In this document: positions 31,369-41,430 of the stretch, piece by piece | Position numbering within the stretch: position 1 is the first letter of the stretch | Layout: the number at the start of each line of letters is the position of its first letter | Assembly: GCA_013416795.1 (NCBI GenBank) | Contig: RQSC01001165.1 | Location: 57,662-121,661 of the forward strand | DNA: 64,000 nt | Direction of reading: 5' to 3' | From: Prasinococcaceae sp. CCMP 1430 | Taxonomy: Eukaryota; Prasinodermophyta; Palmophyllophyceae; Prasinococcales; Prasinococcaceae | Position numbers and translations under genes: made by a program | The notes under the pieces: generated by a model | The model's database searches: none | What the model was told of the DNA's origin: nothing | What the model saw: the letters and a program-made list of their open reading frames with translations, nothing else

Positions 31369-32185
31369 AGCGGCTGTGTGCATGCGGAGTACGGGGCAGA
31401 GCAGAACCCACGCGCGCACAGTAGCGAGTAAACCTGAGAGCAGGAGGGGGCGTGGTAGCGGCGAGGCAGTGCGTACCTCTCCAGCCGCCACTCAGGCCAG
31501 CTGCGCCCTTTGGGCGCGGGAGCAGCACGACCGGCCAGCGTGCATCGCTCGGGTCGTTCTCCCGGCTCTTGCCATTTGCCTCGCGGATGCTTTGGCCTAG
31601 CTCCGCGTCGGTCTCTACTGCCTGCAAAAAGATGGTCTCCTTGGCGTACGATGCGAAGGTGGCGTGCGACTCCTTCGGCAGCTGCATCCAAAAGCCCCCG
31701 GACACCTGCGACGGGCTCATCACCTTCACCCACGCTCGCATCGGCTTGAGCTTGGCGACGACGTCATCCGCAGCGCACATCGCGTCCACGACAGCGTCCC
31801 GTGGGGGCCACACGTCGGCGCCGGCATGCGCCAGGCGCAGCGCGCGCGAGCGCCCGCTCTCTGCACCACCTCCGCCGCGCCTCCGCCACACTTGGCCCGT
31901 GATGTCTGCATAGTCGGTCTGGTTGTACTTCACCTGCAGGGCAGGATTCTCAGACACGCGGCGGCTCTTGCGCTCCGGCGCCGCGGCCGCGCGCTCGGCG
32001 CGGCGCTTGCGCGCAGCCTCCGCCCTCTCGGCTTTCACGGCCTTGCTAGCGCCGCCTGCCCCGCCGGCGGCCGCGCGCCCCTCTGCGGCCATCGCCCGCG
32101 CAAGGTCCTTGAGCATGAGCTCCTCGAGACGCGCGCGATTCTGCGCGACCCGGCGAGCGCGCTCCTCTTCGTACGCATTGGCCAT
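30723..32185 (-). CDS. B3 DNA-binding domain protein with C-terminal Tudor-like module (2 exons)
   Basis: Exon 31477-32185 joins 30723-31177 through a phase-1 intron of 299 nt to give 387 aa. The N-terminus MANAYEEERARRVAQNRARLEEL and the basic segment RKSRRVSENPALQVKY resemble the plant B3 subgroup that has an EERRRRVEEN-type N-terminus. The B3 domain spans about 150-265: VKVMSPSQVSGGFWMQLPK ... WPVVLLPR ... GWR+GFSLDHRLSTGDVVVFALQE, the last part rebuilt exactly by the splice. After a Lys/Pro linker, the last 60 residues (VGRRVEALWDAYGVYFPGTL ... YDDGEYEDVTLPDP) form a Tudor-like barrel of the same kind as three modules in the chromodomain gene at 39386. Likely a DNA-binding regulator that reads a methylated or other partner; the ligand is unknown. 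The stop codon is embedded in CTGTAAAA. Confidence 0.83.
31267..31365 (+). repeat. Poly-G tracts inside the B3 gene intron
   Basis: G runs of 17 (31267-31283), 14 (31286-31299) and 30 (31336-31365) lie within the intron, so the pre-mRNA carries poly-C at these places. The exact lengths are likely unreliable. They create spurious glycine- or proline-rich open frames on both strands. Confidence 0.85.
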
Positions 32186-32789
32186 CTCGCCACCCCCCGC
32201 GCTTCAGCGCACGCCGGTGCCCGCGCGCGCGCGCCCACGCGAGCGCAATCCCACGCACGCGCCTGCGCGCCGAGCCCCCGCGCACCGCCCAGGTGCGCCG
32301 CCCGCCCGCTGCTGTGGCGCGGGGCGCCGCGCCGCCGATCGGGTGTGGCGCACCTCCCGTTCGAACGCGGCGGGAAACGGAAAACGGTTGCTGCGGCGGC
32401 CGATGAATGCGCGCCTGCGCGGCGTGGCGCGTGGCCAGCATGGCTGACCCTGGCGGCCCCCGATCATGCTCGCGCTCGAAGTCTGCGGCATGTACGCCCT
32501 CGCGGCGTAGGACCTACGTGCGCGCAGCGGCTGAGCCGACGCAGCACTCGCCGCGACAACCACGCAAGAGCACGGCAATGTGGCCAGTTGCGCACTCCGT
32601 GGCTATGAACATGTCCTTCACTATTACTGCGAGGCGAGCGCGAGCCACCGCCGCGTCGCTCCTCCTGCCCTCACGCGCACCACATGCCTCGTAGTGGCTC
32701 GCCAAAATGCTCGGCCTGCACTTTCTGAGAGGACTCGCGTCGCCGCGCGCGAGGCGAGGCGCGCGAGGCGCTCGCCGTCTACCCCCGCG
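32186..32789. other. Intergenic region upstream of the B3 gene
   Basis: No supported gene. It contains the promoter side of the B3 gene (start 32185) and the 3' side of the SAP gene (stop 32790). Around 32570-32640 the composition is a little less GC-rich. Nothing else recognisable. Confidence 0.4.
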
Positions 32790-33341
32790 TCACCCGCTGC
32801 CGGCCGTGAGGCGCTGTATGAGCTCCTCTCGCCCCCCGGCCGCGCTCTTCCCCGTGGCTTTGCAGAGCGCCCTCAGCTGCGCGTGCGTGTACGCGCCGAG
32901 GGCCGCTTCGCTAAAGAGGCCACCCACGCACGCATCCACTGTCGACGGGTCCGCTCCATCCGCCCCATCCCGCCCGCTGCCCAGCACGCCGTGGGCGACA
33001 CCGAGATCCTCCGCGAGCTGCCTCGCCACCACCGCCGCTACCGCCGCGCGGCCCGCCTCGGCGGCGGCGTGTGCGCTCCCAGGCGAGCGCTGCGCGCGCG
33101 CGGCAGCCGCTGCGGCGGCCTTGCGCTGCCTTTCCATCGCTTCCCGCGCGTCAGCCGAGTGTGACGCAGCAGCCGCCGGCAGGCCCGCCGGCCGCCGCTC
33201 CGCCCACCCACCCTCGCCGCCGCGCCGCGCTGACGCGTCGCGCACAATCGCACTACGTTTGACCTTCAAGCCTGAAAGGGAAATCGCATCAACTTTGACC
33301 TCTTTTTCCAACCGCTGTGGGCGCTGCTGCTCGACTCTCAT
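32790..33341 (-). CDS. Small SAP-domain protein, directly behind an ABCG transporter in the same frame
   Basis: Predicted 183 aa from ATG 33341. The start MRVEQQRPQRLEKEVKVDAI and a middle Ala/Arg-rich helix (REAMERQRKAAAAAAARAQ) precede a C-terminal SAP motif (LGAYTHAQLRALCKATG then GREELIQRL), a DNA/RNA-binding helix pair. The TGA stop of the ABCG gene lies only 9 nt upstream and in the same frame (TGA GGA GCA CCG ATG). There is therefore no room for a separate promoter beyond the ABCG coding region. Either the pair is one dicistronic transcript, the TGA is read through, or the SAP message starts inside the ABCG gene. Confidence 0.6.
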   Translation of the reverse strand: MRVEQQRPQRLEKEVKVDAISLSGLKVKRSAIVRDASARRGGEGGWAERRPAGLPAAAASHSADAREAMERQRKAAAAAAARAQRSPGSAHAAAEAGRAAVAAVVARQLAEDLGVAHGVLGSGRDGADGADPSTVDACVGGLFSEAALGAYTHAQLRALCKATGKSAAGGREELIQRLTAGSG

Positions 33342-33350
33342 CGGTGCTCC

Positions 33351-35711
33351 TCACTTTTTCCCGACGTGAAACCACCACTGCCAGGCGGCGGCGATGAGGC
33401 GGTAGAGGACCGTCATGGCTATCAGGACGCCCGAGTTGCCCCAGATGTCGCGACCCGGAACGCCCGCTCCGATGTCGTACAGAGTGAGCACATCGTCTCC
33501 CGGGACGGACTCCTGGCCTGGCTCGCAGAAGCTCAGCGTGCTGCTCTGGGTGCACGCGAAGCTGGCGCCCTCGAATTCGTTGGTCATGAAGCTCGCGAAG
33601 CTGTAACTGTGAAACCCAACCCAGTGCAGCCATCTCCACCACCAGCCGATCTTGTCGAGCGTGATGAAGAAGCCCTGCACCACCACTGCAAGTGTCAGAG
33701 GCGCGCGCGGGCGCGCGAGCGGTCAGCAAGGTCAGCGCCCGCGTCTGGCCCCACGAGGCGGCGAGGAGCGCTCGCCTTTCCTTCCTTCCGTGGATACCAC
33801 GCTTCGTCGTGCGCGCGGGGGAGCGCGGCGAGGGGCGCGCACGCACTGAAGGTCCCGTAGATGAAAGCACCCACGGCGATGCCCACGACGAAAAAGGGCA
33901 CAATGCTGGCGACAACGAACATCAAGGCCTCAGCGCACGCAAAGGATATGAAGAGGTTCCACACGAAGAAGAAGAAGGCGTTGACGTCCGAGTTAAGGCC
34001 GATGAGCCAGTACGTTATCGACGAGCAGATGAGCGACAGCAGAAAGAGGAAGGGGAGCGATACGATGGCGTTAGCCACGTTGTACGCGGCCACCCCGTAC
34101 GTGCCGTTCGCCCGGTCGCGGATGAAGATCAGCTTGTCCTCGAGATACGCCGGAAGGACGCTGATGCTCATGAACACCTTGAAAGCCGCGATGAAGAACA
34201 GGACGTTGACAATGTCTTGGATGTCGTCGGCCTGCGTGCCTATTTGCAGCCACACTGTTCCAATCATGATACCCAGAGCGATGTACTGCGACGAGCGCGC
34301 GGCCACGGGCGTGAGCACGGGGGCGTGGGCGCAGCGCGCGGCGAGTGCGCAGGCCGGGCACATGCGCGCTTGCAGGCGCGCGTGCGCGCTCGCGCGGCTT
34401 TGCACTGCGCCCGGGCGTGCGTACCATAGCAAAGCGGAGCCACATGTACGCTGGGTTCCTCACCACGTTGACGAGCATGAGGCGGGAAAGCACCACCGTC
34501 TGCCATAGAATGGAAGAGTCAGAGCTGCTCCCAGCGGTCAGTAGCGTCCACAGAGGTGCCTGGAAGCCCCTCGCCTCGCTCTCCTTCAGTGCTGTGTCCA
34601 CCGCATCGCCTTTACCCGTACTGAGCACGGCGTCGAGCAGGTGCTTCGCCTCGGAGCTGTCGTAGGCGTCCAGAATTTCATCGACAGTCTCGTGCTCCTG
34701 AAAAGAGGTGTCCACCAGGTCGAGCATCCATTCGGCGCCGCTCGTGAGGGGCGGCACCTTGTGACCGAGTCCGGTGAAGTGGTCGACGGCGTTGGCCGTC
34801 AGGCCGAAGTATGCCGTGCGGCCGCCCGAGAGCAGCAGCAGCCCGTTGCTGAGATCGAAGACCTTCTCGCCCGGCTGATGGATGGTGAGCACGGTGGTCG
34901 TCCCGAGCGTCTTGGCCACCTCGTTCAGGGAGCGCACGACGTGGAGCGCGGCCGCCGAGTCCAGGCCACTCGTGGGCTCGTCCAAGAAGATGATGCGCGG
35001 GCGCGCGACGAGCTGCACACCGACCGACACGCGCCGCTTTTGCCCACCGGAGAGCCCGCGGAAGAGCAGGCCGCCGATCTTGGTGTCCGCCTGGTCGTCG
35101 AGGCCCATGGCGCCCATCGCGGCTCGCGCCCGCTCGCGCGCCTCCGCCTCGTCCCACGGACAGTACATCCGGGCGTAGTAGAGCAGCGTTTCGTGCGTCG
35201 TGAGCGCCGCCGAGAGGACGTCGTCCTGCTGCACGTACTTGGCCACGGTCTTGAAGGTCAGCTCGTCCTTTGGCTCGCCGTCGACGGTCACGCCGCCCGT
35301 GACCCTCAGCTTGACGCGGTCCGCCAGCGCGTCCAGAAGCGAGCTCTTCCCCGCGCCCGATGGGCCCATGAGAAAGAGCACGCAGCCGGGCTTGGCAGCG
35401 CCGCTCACACCGTCGAGGATGCGCTTGTAGCCTCCGTCTGGCGTATGCACGCCGAAGCTGATGTCGCGGAAGCGCAGCCACGCGCCGCCAGCGCTGAGGC
35501 TCTGCGAGCCGCAGCGATGCGCCACGCCGTTCCCATCGAACGACGTCGCGCTCGAAGACGCCGACACAGCCACGGGTGCACCGTCGCCGCCTGTCGGCGT
35601 GCTGCCGCCGCGGCCGCCAGCCCCGCTCGGTGCGATAGCGCCGTGGTCGCTGCCGCCGCCGACAGTGCCGAGCTCGATCACGTGCGTCCCGCCATCGTCA
35701 CCGGAGGCCAT
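33351..35711 (-). CDS. ABCG half-size transporter (3 exons)
   Basis: Exons 34425-35711, 33847-34285 and 33351-33685 (introns of 139 and 161 nt) give 686 aa, the normal size for an ABCG half transporter. The ATPase domain comes first: Walker A GPSGAGKSSLLDAL at about 116-129, signature LSGGQKRRVSVGVQL, Walker B with IIFLDEPTSGLDS, and a switch His in VLTIHQPGEKVFDL. The membrane half follows with six hydrophobic segments, the junction GTF+MVVQGFFITLDKIG rebuilt by splicing, and a large cysteine-containing loop before the last helix. Start MASGDDGGTHVIELG is the first ATG in the conserved frame. ABCG proteins export lipids, sterols or hormones as dimers; the substrate cannot be told. It diverges from the SGS3-like gene. 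Confidence 0.93.
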
Positions 35712-36749
35712 GCCGCGCGGCGCGGCGTGGCGCAATCGCGCGTGGCGGCTCCACGTGCACGCTGGGCGGCGCAGCGGCAAATTGCCAAGCTCTCAGCAAA
35801 TTGACGGCAATGCCCCGCGCACACGCCTTGCGCGCTGTGCTGCGCCCTCTGGCCGCCGCTCCTCTTCACCCCCCCCCCCCACCCCACACACCTCTCTCCC
35901 TGCGCCACTGTGGCGGCGCCCATCTGGGGCCCCACCTGCGGGCTCCGCCCCGCCCCCGCGCGCCGCGCGCCCCGCTGCGAATGGCGACCGCGACATTCAC
36001 CAGATCATTCAGCTGCGCCGCGCCTCACGCCGCCCGCCGCGCCGCATCACGTGACGGCCGCGCCGACGGCGCCCGCCATCACCTCGCCGCCCGCCGCAAA
36101 TAACGTCACATCCACATCACGTCACCGTCACAGCGTTTGATGCACATCAAAGCACATCGCATCGCAACATCACATCGCCTCGCACGCGGCATTGCCGCAG
36201 AGGGGCCCGGGCGCGACCCGCAGTGCGCGATGCGAGCAATTCAATTCAATGAACGGCTGCGTCAGCGGGCCGCCAACGCCCAGACGGCTGCGCCAAAATG
36301 CTATAATAAGAAAAGTAGAGGACATGTAACCACGGGCGACTGAAGTGTTCGATGCGGGCCGATCGCGCCGAGCGGGATTTTTTGGCGCGCGCGCGGCGAT
36401 GCGCGTAGGCGCGTGCGCGCACGCGTGCGGGCACACAGCGTGCGACGCCTGCGGCAGGCGGGGTGGGGGCAACGACGCGCCGCACGTGGGCAGCGGAAGG
36501 GGTGGAGGTGGCAGTACGAGGCTGCCGGGGCCGCCAATTCGGGCGCAAGAGGCGCCTCCCCGCCCCCTCGACGCTGCGCACGCGCGCACGCGCGCAGAAT
36601 TGTAACGGCGCGCTCGCGGTCGCGCACCCGAAGCGTGTGGTCAGCCAAGGCGCGGCGCCTCCCTCGCGGCGCGGGGAGGGACATCGCCAGGTCGCCAGGG
36701 GTTGACGCTCCTAGACCGCTGCCGCGCCCCCGTGCCCCCCTCGCCTACC
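35712..36749. promoter_or_regulatory. Divergent promoter region (ABCG / SGS3-like)
   Basis: About 1 kb between divergent starts. It has a C run near 35870-35883, TCACATCACGT-type repeats around 36050-36180, and a less GC-rich core with GCTATAATAAGAAAAG at 36299-36314 that could serve as a TATA-like element. No coding sequence or RNA gene is supported. Confidence 0.45.
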
Positions 36750-39207
36750 ATGCCGTACGACACCACCGACGCGGGGGTGCGCTGGGCTTTAGAGCTCGCG
36801 CAGGCGGTCGTCGCGTGCGAATCTGTCCCTGAAACTCCAGCAACGGCAGCAGCTGCTACCAGACTGGGGGAGCATGGCCGCGCGGCCCTCGCGGGCATGA
36901 TTTCCTGCGCTCCGGCCGGGGTGCAGCCGGTCGGAGAGCTGGCTGATCTCGCCCTCGTGTGCACGGTGCAGCCTGGCAACAGGCTGGCGTGCCGCGCATG
37001 CGTCTCAGGTATGTGGGCGCCAAGATGCTTCTCGCTAGCTAGCTAGCTTTCACACACACGCTTGCGTCTTCCTGCACTGTAATCGCACCCTTAGCAGCAG
37101 CAGCAGCAGCAGCTTCGATGCGATGCCGGCGACCTAACACGTGCAAGCGCGCGTGCACGCGCACCCACTCCATGCCATTGCCAGGCAAGGGGATGAAGCT
37201 CGCGAGCCCGGCAGCGTTATGGCAACACTCCGCAAGCTTTGGGGACGACCAGCACAAGGCCATCCATGAGATGGTGCACCTGCTCGGGTGGGAGCAGGGT
37301 AGTGCGCGGTCTTTGATGTACGCGCGCGGGCCAGCCCCCGTGAGGGACGTGCCAGACGGTGGCGCGTCCGGCGCCTCCGCGTCCGAACCGGACGACCCTG
37401 ATGTGCGCGATCAGCTCAAGGAGTACGAGGCCAACCCCGCTGGAGGGCCAAGGCACGAAGCTCAGGCGGTCGCAAGACAGTGTGCTGATGGAAAGCTACA
37501 ATGTCGCGCATGCTTCGGGGCCAGGGCGACCGTGAGCGGCCTGGTTGGGCTTCAGCAACATGCGTCTGCACCGAGGTTCGCCTCTTGTAGGCGCCATCGT
37601 GCGATAAAATTCTGGCTCGAGAGGGCAGGGTACTCACCGGGGTCGATTCGCGTCGAGCCCACAAGCAAGGCCAACCGGATTGTACTACCGCCACCTCAGC
37701 AGCAGCCGACCACCAAGAGAGCGCGCACGTCTTCGCAAGGTCCAGCAACGCGCACGGAGTTGACTCTCTCGTCCAGCGGTCACGTGGTGTGGCCACCCGT
37801 TGTTGTTATCCACAATCTACCGACCAAAAGCTTCCCTTTGTTGATCGTCGACGCGGATGGGAGCCCGCATGACTTGGCGGTGCAGCCTTGGCACACCCGC
37901 GCGGGTAGGAACGGGTCCACGGTGTGTTGGTTCCACAACGAAGAGGTGAGTGTGATGCCTTTGCCTGCTATGTCGCAGGACATGCACACATTCCTGTAGC
38001 TGACGACTGCCGATTGCGTGACAAGGAGCGCGAGCTCGCCACTACGAGCACGTCACTGCAAGGGCAGCGGGTGCCGACGCGCCTTCAATCGCGTCTGTAT
38101 GTCAAGCAGGACACCAACGAGTTATACGGTGCGCAGGACGTCATGAACATGGTCGCCGCCACGGCGGGACTAGAGGACGCACGGCTCGCGAAGACTCCGA
38201 AACTGCTCTGGCGTGGCGCGAACGGCGCGGCCGACGCACGCGGGTGCGCGCTCTTGTTCTTCGATGATAATGTTGACTCCCTGGAGGCGATGCGCAAGCT
38301 CACGCATGCAGCGGAGACTATGGAAAGCGGTCGCGCGGACTGGGAAGCAGAACAGCGCAGACAAAGGAGTCGGCGAGCCCCGCCGAACAGGATGTTCGTC
38401 TTTCGTGGCAGTCTGGCGGATCTCGAAGACGTCGACCCGCACAGGAGCACGAAATGGGCGACTGCCCCACAGCAGGAGGTGGAGGAGACGATGAAGAGGA
38501 TTCAACAGGAACACGAGGAAAGGCGTGAGCAGAAGATCGCGGCGGAACGCGAAGAGGTAGAGAAGCGCTACGCGAATGAGATGGCGTCCCTCGCGTCGAA
38601 AATGGAGTCGCTTGAATCGAGGAAGATGGAAGAGCTCCAAAAACTCGAGCAGTCCTATGGTGCCAAGCTCGCAGCAAAGGATGGCGAGCTGGCGATGAAG
38701 GATGGCGAGCTGGCGAAAAAAGATCAGGAAATCGATGATGTGGAAGAAGGTACGGACGGGCGCAACTAGTCGCGTGCATGCGATTGCAAACCCTGAGGAG
38801 AGCTCCGTGTTGCGCCCCATTCGTTTCTCTCGGCGTGATCGATGCCATCAGTGCGAGCACGGCTTGCACCTGACAAAGCTTGGCGCGGACTGTCTCGCCT
38901 AACGCCTGGCCATGACTGTCCAAACGAAGAGTACACACACACCACGGTGTTCATCGGCAGGCTGCAGGACAAGCTGGAAGATATGAAGGCAGCGTATGAT
39001 CGTGTCGTGGAAGTTGGGACGATCGATTTCTCGGCGCAGCGAAAGAGTGACTTCCAAAGCTTCGCAAAGGATCTGACGCAGGCTGTCGAAGAACGCCACG
39101 AGGAGCGAACACGACGACGACAGCTGTCGCTGGACGCGAAGGCGATGGCAAGGTCAGTACGATTGCCCGCATGGGCGGAGCACGCGCTGAATCAACGGCG
39201 CGAGTGA
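36750..39207 (+). CDS. SGS3-like protein: two zf-XS fingers, XS domain, coiled coil (4 exons)
   Basis: Model 36750-37008, 37185-37945, about 38026-38749 and about 38930-39207 (sum divisible by 3, about 673 aa). The first splice (phase 1) is firm; the acceptors at 38025 and 38929 are best guesses. Two zinc-finger units share C-x2-C then a QH: CRACVSG+KGMKLASPAALWQHSAS and CRACFGARATVSGLVGLQQHA, as in zf-XS. The XS domain starts at SSGHVVWPPVVVIHNLP and continues with RGCALLFFDDNVDSLEAMRKL and MFVFRGSLADLEDVD, matching SGS3 segments in order. A long charged coiled coil (EETMKRIQQEHEERREQK onward) follows. No XH domain is visible, so it is closer to SGS3 than to IDN2/FDM. SGS3 binds dsRNA with 5' overhangs and works with RDR6 in RNA silencing. 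It converges on the chromodomain gene, 178 nt away. Confidence 0.75.
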
Positions 39208-39385
39208 GTAGGAGGGCTCCTACAACGCCGTCGTAATCCAAACCATATGGAACCGCTCAGCAACTTACACAGGACGACCACAGCCCTACGCGCCCTCCGT
39301 GTACGCGCCTGCTATGTCTGCGGTCGCGTTACCCTCTCTCAGTTCTCCGCCATCCTTATTAGCGGCTCGATGGATCGCTTGCAGC

Positions 39386-41035
39386 CTAGTCATCCCCAAG
39401 GAGCATGATGCTAGGGTGAGGAACGGGGACTCCTTCCTCGAAGGAGCCATCATCGTATGATATGGTGTAGAGTCCGCTCTTCGCATTGAAGTGCGACAGG
39501 AAACCCTCAGACCACTCTTTCTCGCGATTCCAGTATGCTCTCACGCGCTGGCCAACGTAGATGGGCGTGGGCTTGGTCCTTGGGTGCTTTACCGGAGTGC
39601 TCGGTGCATGGTCAGGTGCGCACGCCCTCTTGGTGACGAGCGGCTGCTTTGTCGGCGTGTGCTTTTCGGGCATGACTTGTATGTCCGGATCGGGGAGCGT
39701 GACCTCCTCCTCATCGCCGTCGTCGTACTCGATCTTGTACGCGACACACGAAGACTTGTGCAGCTCACCCCAGTAGCAAGAGCGTTCGTTTCTCCAGTAA
39801 ACACGTACCCTGCATCCGACCAGGTCCGCATAATCGCGAGCTGAACTGTCGTGCCCGTCATCAGCAGCGCCTCCCTCCCACAGGGTGATCTCCTCGTCGG
39901 GCAGGGTCACCTCCTCAGTCTCTCCATCGTCGTAGACGATAGTGTAGGCAGTGAAGGTGGAGCTGGCAAGTGTGCCCCAAAAGTTCATCCCTTCCTGCTT
40001 CCAGAATACGCAGACTCTTGAACCTGCAAGGTCCTCTGCGCTGCAGTGTGGCGACGGCGGTCTTGGCGTCCTCTCGGCCGCGACAGCAGCAACTGCGGCG
40101 TTGCTCTCGTCCTCAGCCGCATATCGCGTGCGCTTGAGGTACCTGAAGCCGTTGTCGGCCTCGTACGTCCCCACGACGTCGCTCGGCAGTCTCCTCCTTG
40201 GCTCCCACGTGCAATGAGACGCGTCATATCCCTTCCACTTGACCAGAAACTCGACAATCTTCTTGGACGGGTTGGATCGGCGCCCAATGATGCTCTCAAC
40301 TTCGTACAGGCCGTCTTGTCCCTCTTGCTCGCAAGTCTCCTGACCGTCTCCCTCGTCACGGCCCTGAGCTGTCTCGCCGAACGTATCTTCTCCTGACTCT
40401 GATGTCGAGGAGGACCCTGGGCCTGACCACTCCGGCACAACAACCTGGCCAGGGGCACCCTGCCTGAGGATCTCAGAGTCGGCCACGTCCGGGAAGGGGA
40501 CCTCTTCCTCCAGCTCCGCACTCCTCTCAGTGTCCAGGATGCGTACAAGCGGCACCGAGGGTGGAAAGGCCAAATCGGGCAGCTCGCAGAATCCAGCCGC
40601 ACTCGGCGCGCTGGCTGGCGCATCATCCCCGATGCCCTGGCGGTCCGCACTTCCGTCGCTCGATCCTTCCAAGCACAGCACCAGCGACGACGAAGGCGAG
40701 CAGGCATGAACCTGCACTTCACCTCGCACAAAGCCCGTGAAGTCCAATTGGACGTATGCCGCGTTGCGGCTGGCTTCTTCTGCGAACGTGCGGAAGCCAC
40801 AGCCAAGTAACAGGCCATGGTCGACCTGCCGGACCGCCACGGGCCAGACACGGCAGGGCCAGTGACCCGCCATCTTGAGCAGCACGAGCCTCGTGTCTGC
40901 TGTGACGCCAGTCACCACGGGGGGTGACTGAAGTGCATCAGCAAGATTGATTGTGACACGCGGCTCGTGCTGCTCAAGATGCCGGGTCACTGGCCCTGCC
41001 ATGTCTGGCCCGCGGCGGTCCGGCAGGTCGACCAT
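39386..41035 (-). CDS. Chromodomain protein with three Tudor-like modules
   Basis: Single exon, 549 aa from ATG 41035. Residues 1-90 are unusual because they lie in an inverted repeat. An acidic linker leads to a chromodomain at about 245-300: YEVESIIGRRSN, EFLVKWKGYDASHCTWEPRRRL, with the Tyr, Trp and Trp/Glu positions of the methyl-lysine cage present. Three Tudor-like modules follow: GSRVCVFWKQEGMNFWGTL ... YDDGETEEVTLPD, GCRVRVYWRNERSCYWGEL ... YDDGDEEEVTLPD, and GQRVRAYWNREKEWSEGFL ... YDDGSFEEGVPVPHP. The architecture suggests a multivalent histone reader. A chromodomain of this sort also occurs at the end of chromovirus integrases, but no integrase, RT or LTR is visible here. A start at the Met near 40873 would exclude most of the repeat. 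Confidence 0.75.
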   Translation of the reverse strand: MVDLPDRRGPDMAGPVTRHLEQHEPRVTINLADALQSPPVVTGVTADTRLVLLKMAGHWPCRVWPVAVRQVDHGLLLGCGFRTFAEEASRNAAYVQLDFTGFVRGEVQVHACSPSSSLVLCLEGSSDGSADRQGIGDDAPASAPSAAGFCELPDLAFPPSVPLVRILDTERSAELEEEVPFPDVADSEILRQGAPGQVVVPEWSGPGSSSTSESGEDTFGETAQGRDEGDGQETCEQEGQDGLYEVESIIGRRSNPSKKIVEFLVKWKGYDASHCTWEPRRRLPSDVVGTYEADNGFRYLKRTRYAAEDESNAAVAAVAAERTPRPPSPHCSAEDLAGSRVCVFWKQEGMNFWGTLASSTFTAYTIVYDDGETEEVTLPDEEITLWEGGAADDGHDSSARDYADLVGCRVRVYWRNERSCYWGELHKSSCVAYKIEYDDGDEEEVTLPDPDIQVMPEKHTPTKQPLVTKRACAPDHAPSTPVKHPRTKPTPIYVGQRVRAYWNREKEWSEGFLSHFNAKSGLYTISYDDGSFEEGVPVPHPSIMLLGDD

Positions 41036-41037
41036 CG
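40816..41037. repeat. Near-perfect 76-bp inverted repeat at the 5' end of the chromodomain gene
   Basis: Bases 40816-40891 are the reverse complement of 40962-41037 with about four mismatches over 76 bp. The spacer is 70 nt (40892-40961). The gene's first ATG (41033-41035) lies in the outer arm, so its mRNA would fold into a long hairpin of about 72 paired bases over the start region. Both arms are in the predicted coding frame. Confidence 0.9.
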
Positions 41038-41430
41038 CCTACAAGGGCAAGGTGAAGTTTGCTGCACTTCCCGTTCCCCCCAGGCAATTGGTATCAGGAG
41101 GCGGGCCAAGCTTTTTTTGGATGTCGACGGTTTTTCGGGCGGGGCCTCTTCGGCGCGGCGTCCACGCGGCGCGCCGACGCTGAGCCCAATGACCGAGAAA
41201 TTGCCCGAGTATGGTTCCTCCTTCCCCACCCTCCTCACGCCCGCACGCTGCAGACTCTCACGTGCGCGTGCGCGCCGCTGCGCTGTGCGCGCTTGTGTGC
41301 GCCGCGGCCGCTGCGTTGCGTCGCGCGCGTGGTGTGGTGCATCGCCTCCGCCGCGCGCGCACGCGCATTCACTGTGCGGGCATTGTGCGATTGAATGCTC
41401 ATTGTTGTAACCGACGCACGCCGGCCGCGC

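Noticed and set aside
31221-31733. Poly-proline/poly-glycine proteins over the G tracts of the B3 intron
   Set aside because: Homopolymer artefacts inside an intron whose borders are fixed by the B3 domain.
39386-41037. Chromodomain gene as a chromovirus (Ty3/gypsy) fragment, with the inverted repeat as transposon ends
   Set aside because: No integrase, RT, RNase H, LTR or target-site duplication is visible, and the chromodomain is followed by three Tudor-like modules rather than being at a C-terminus.
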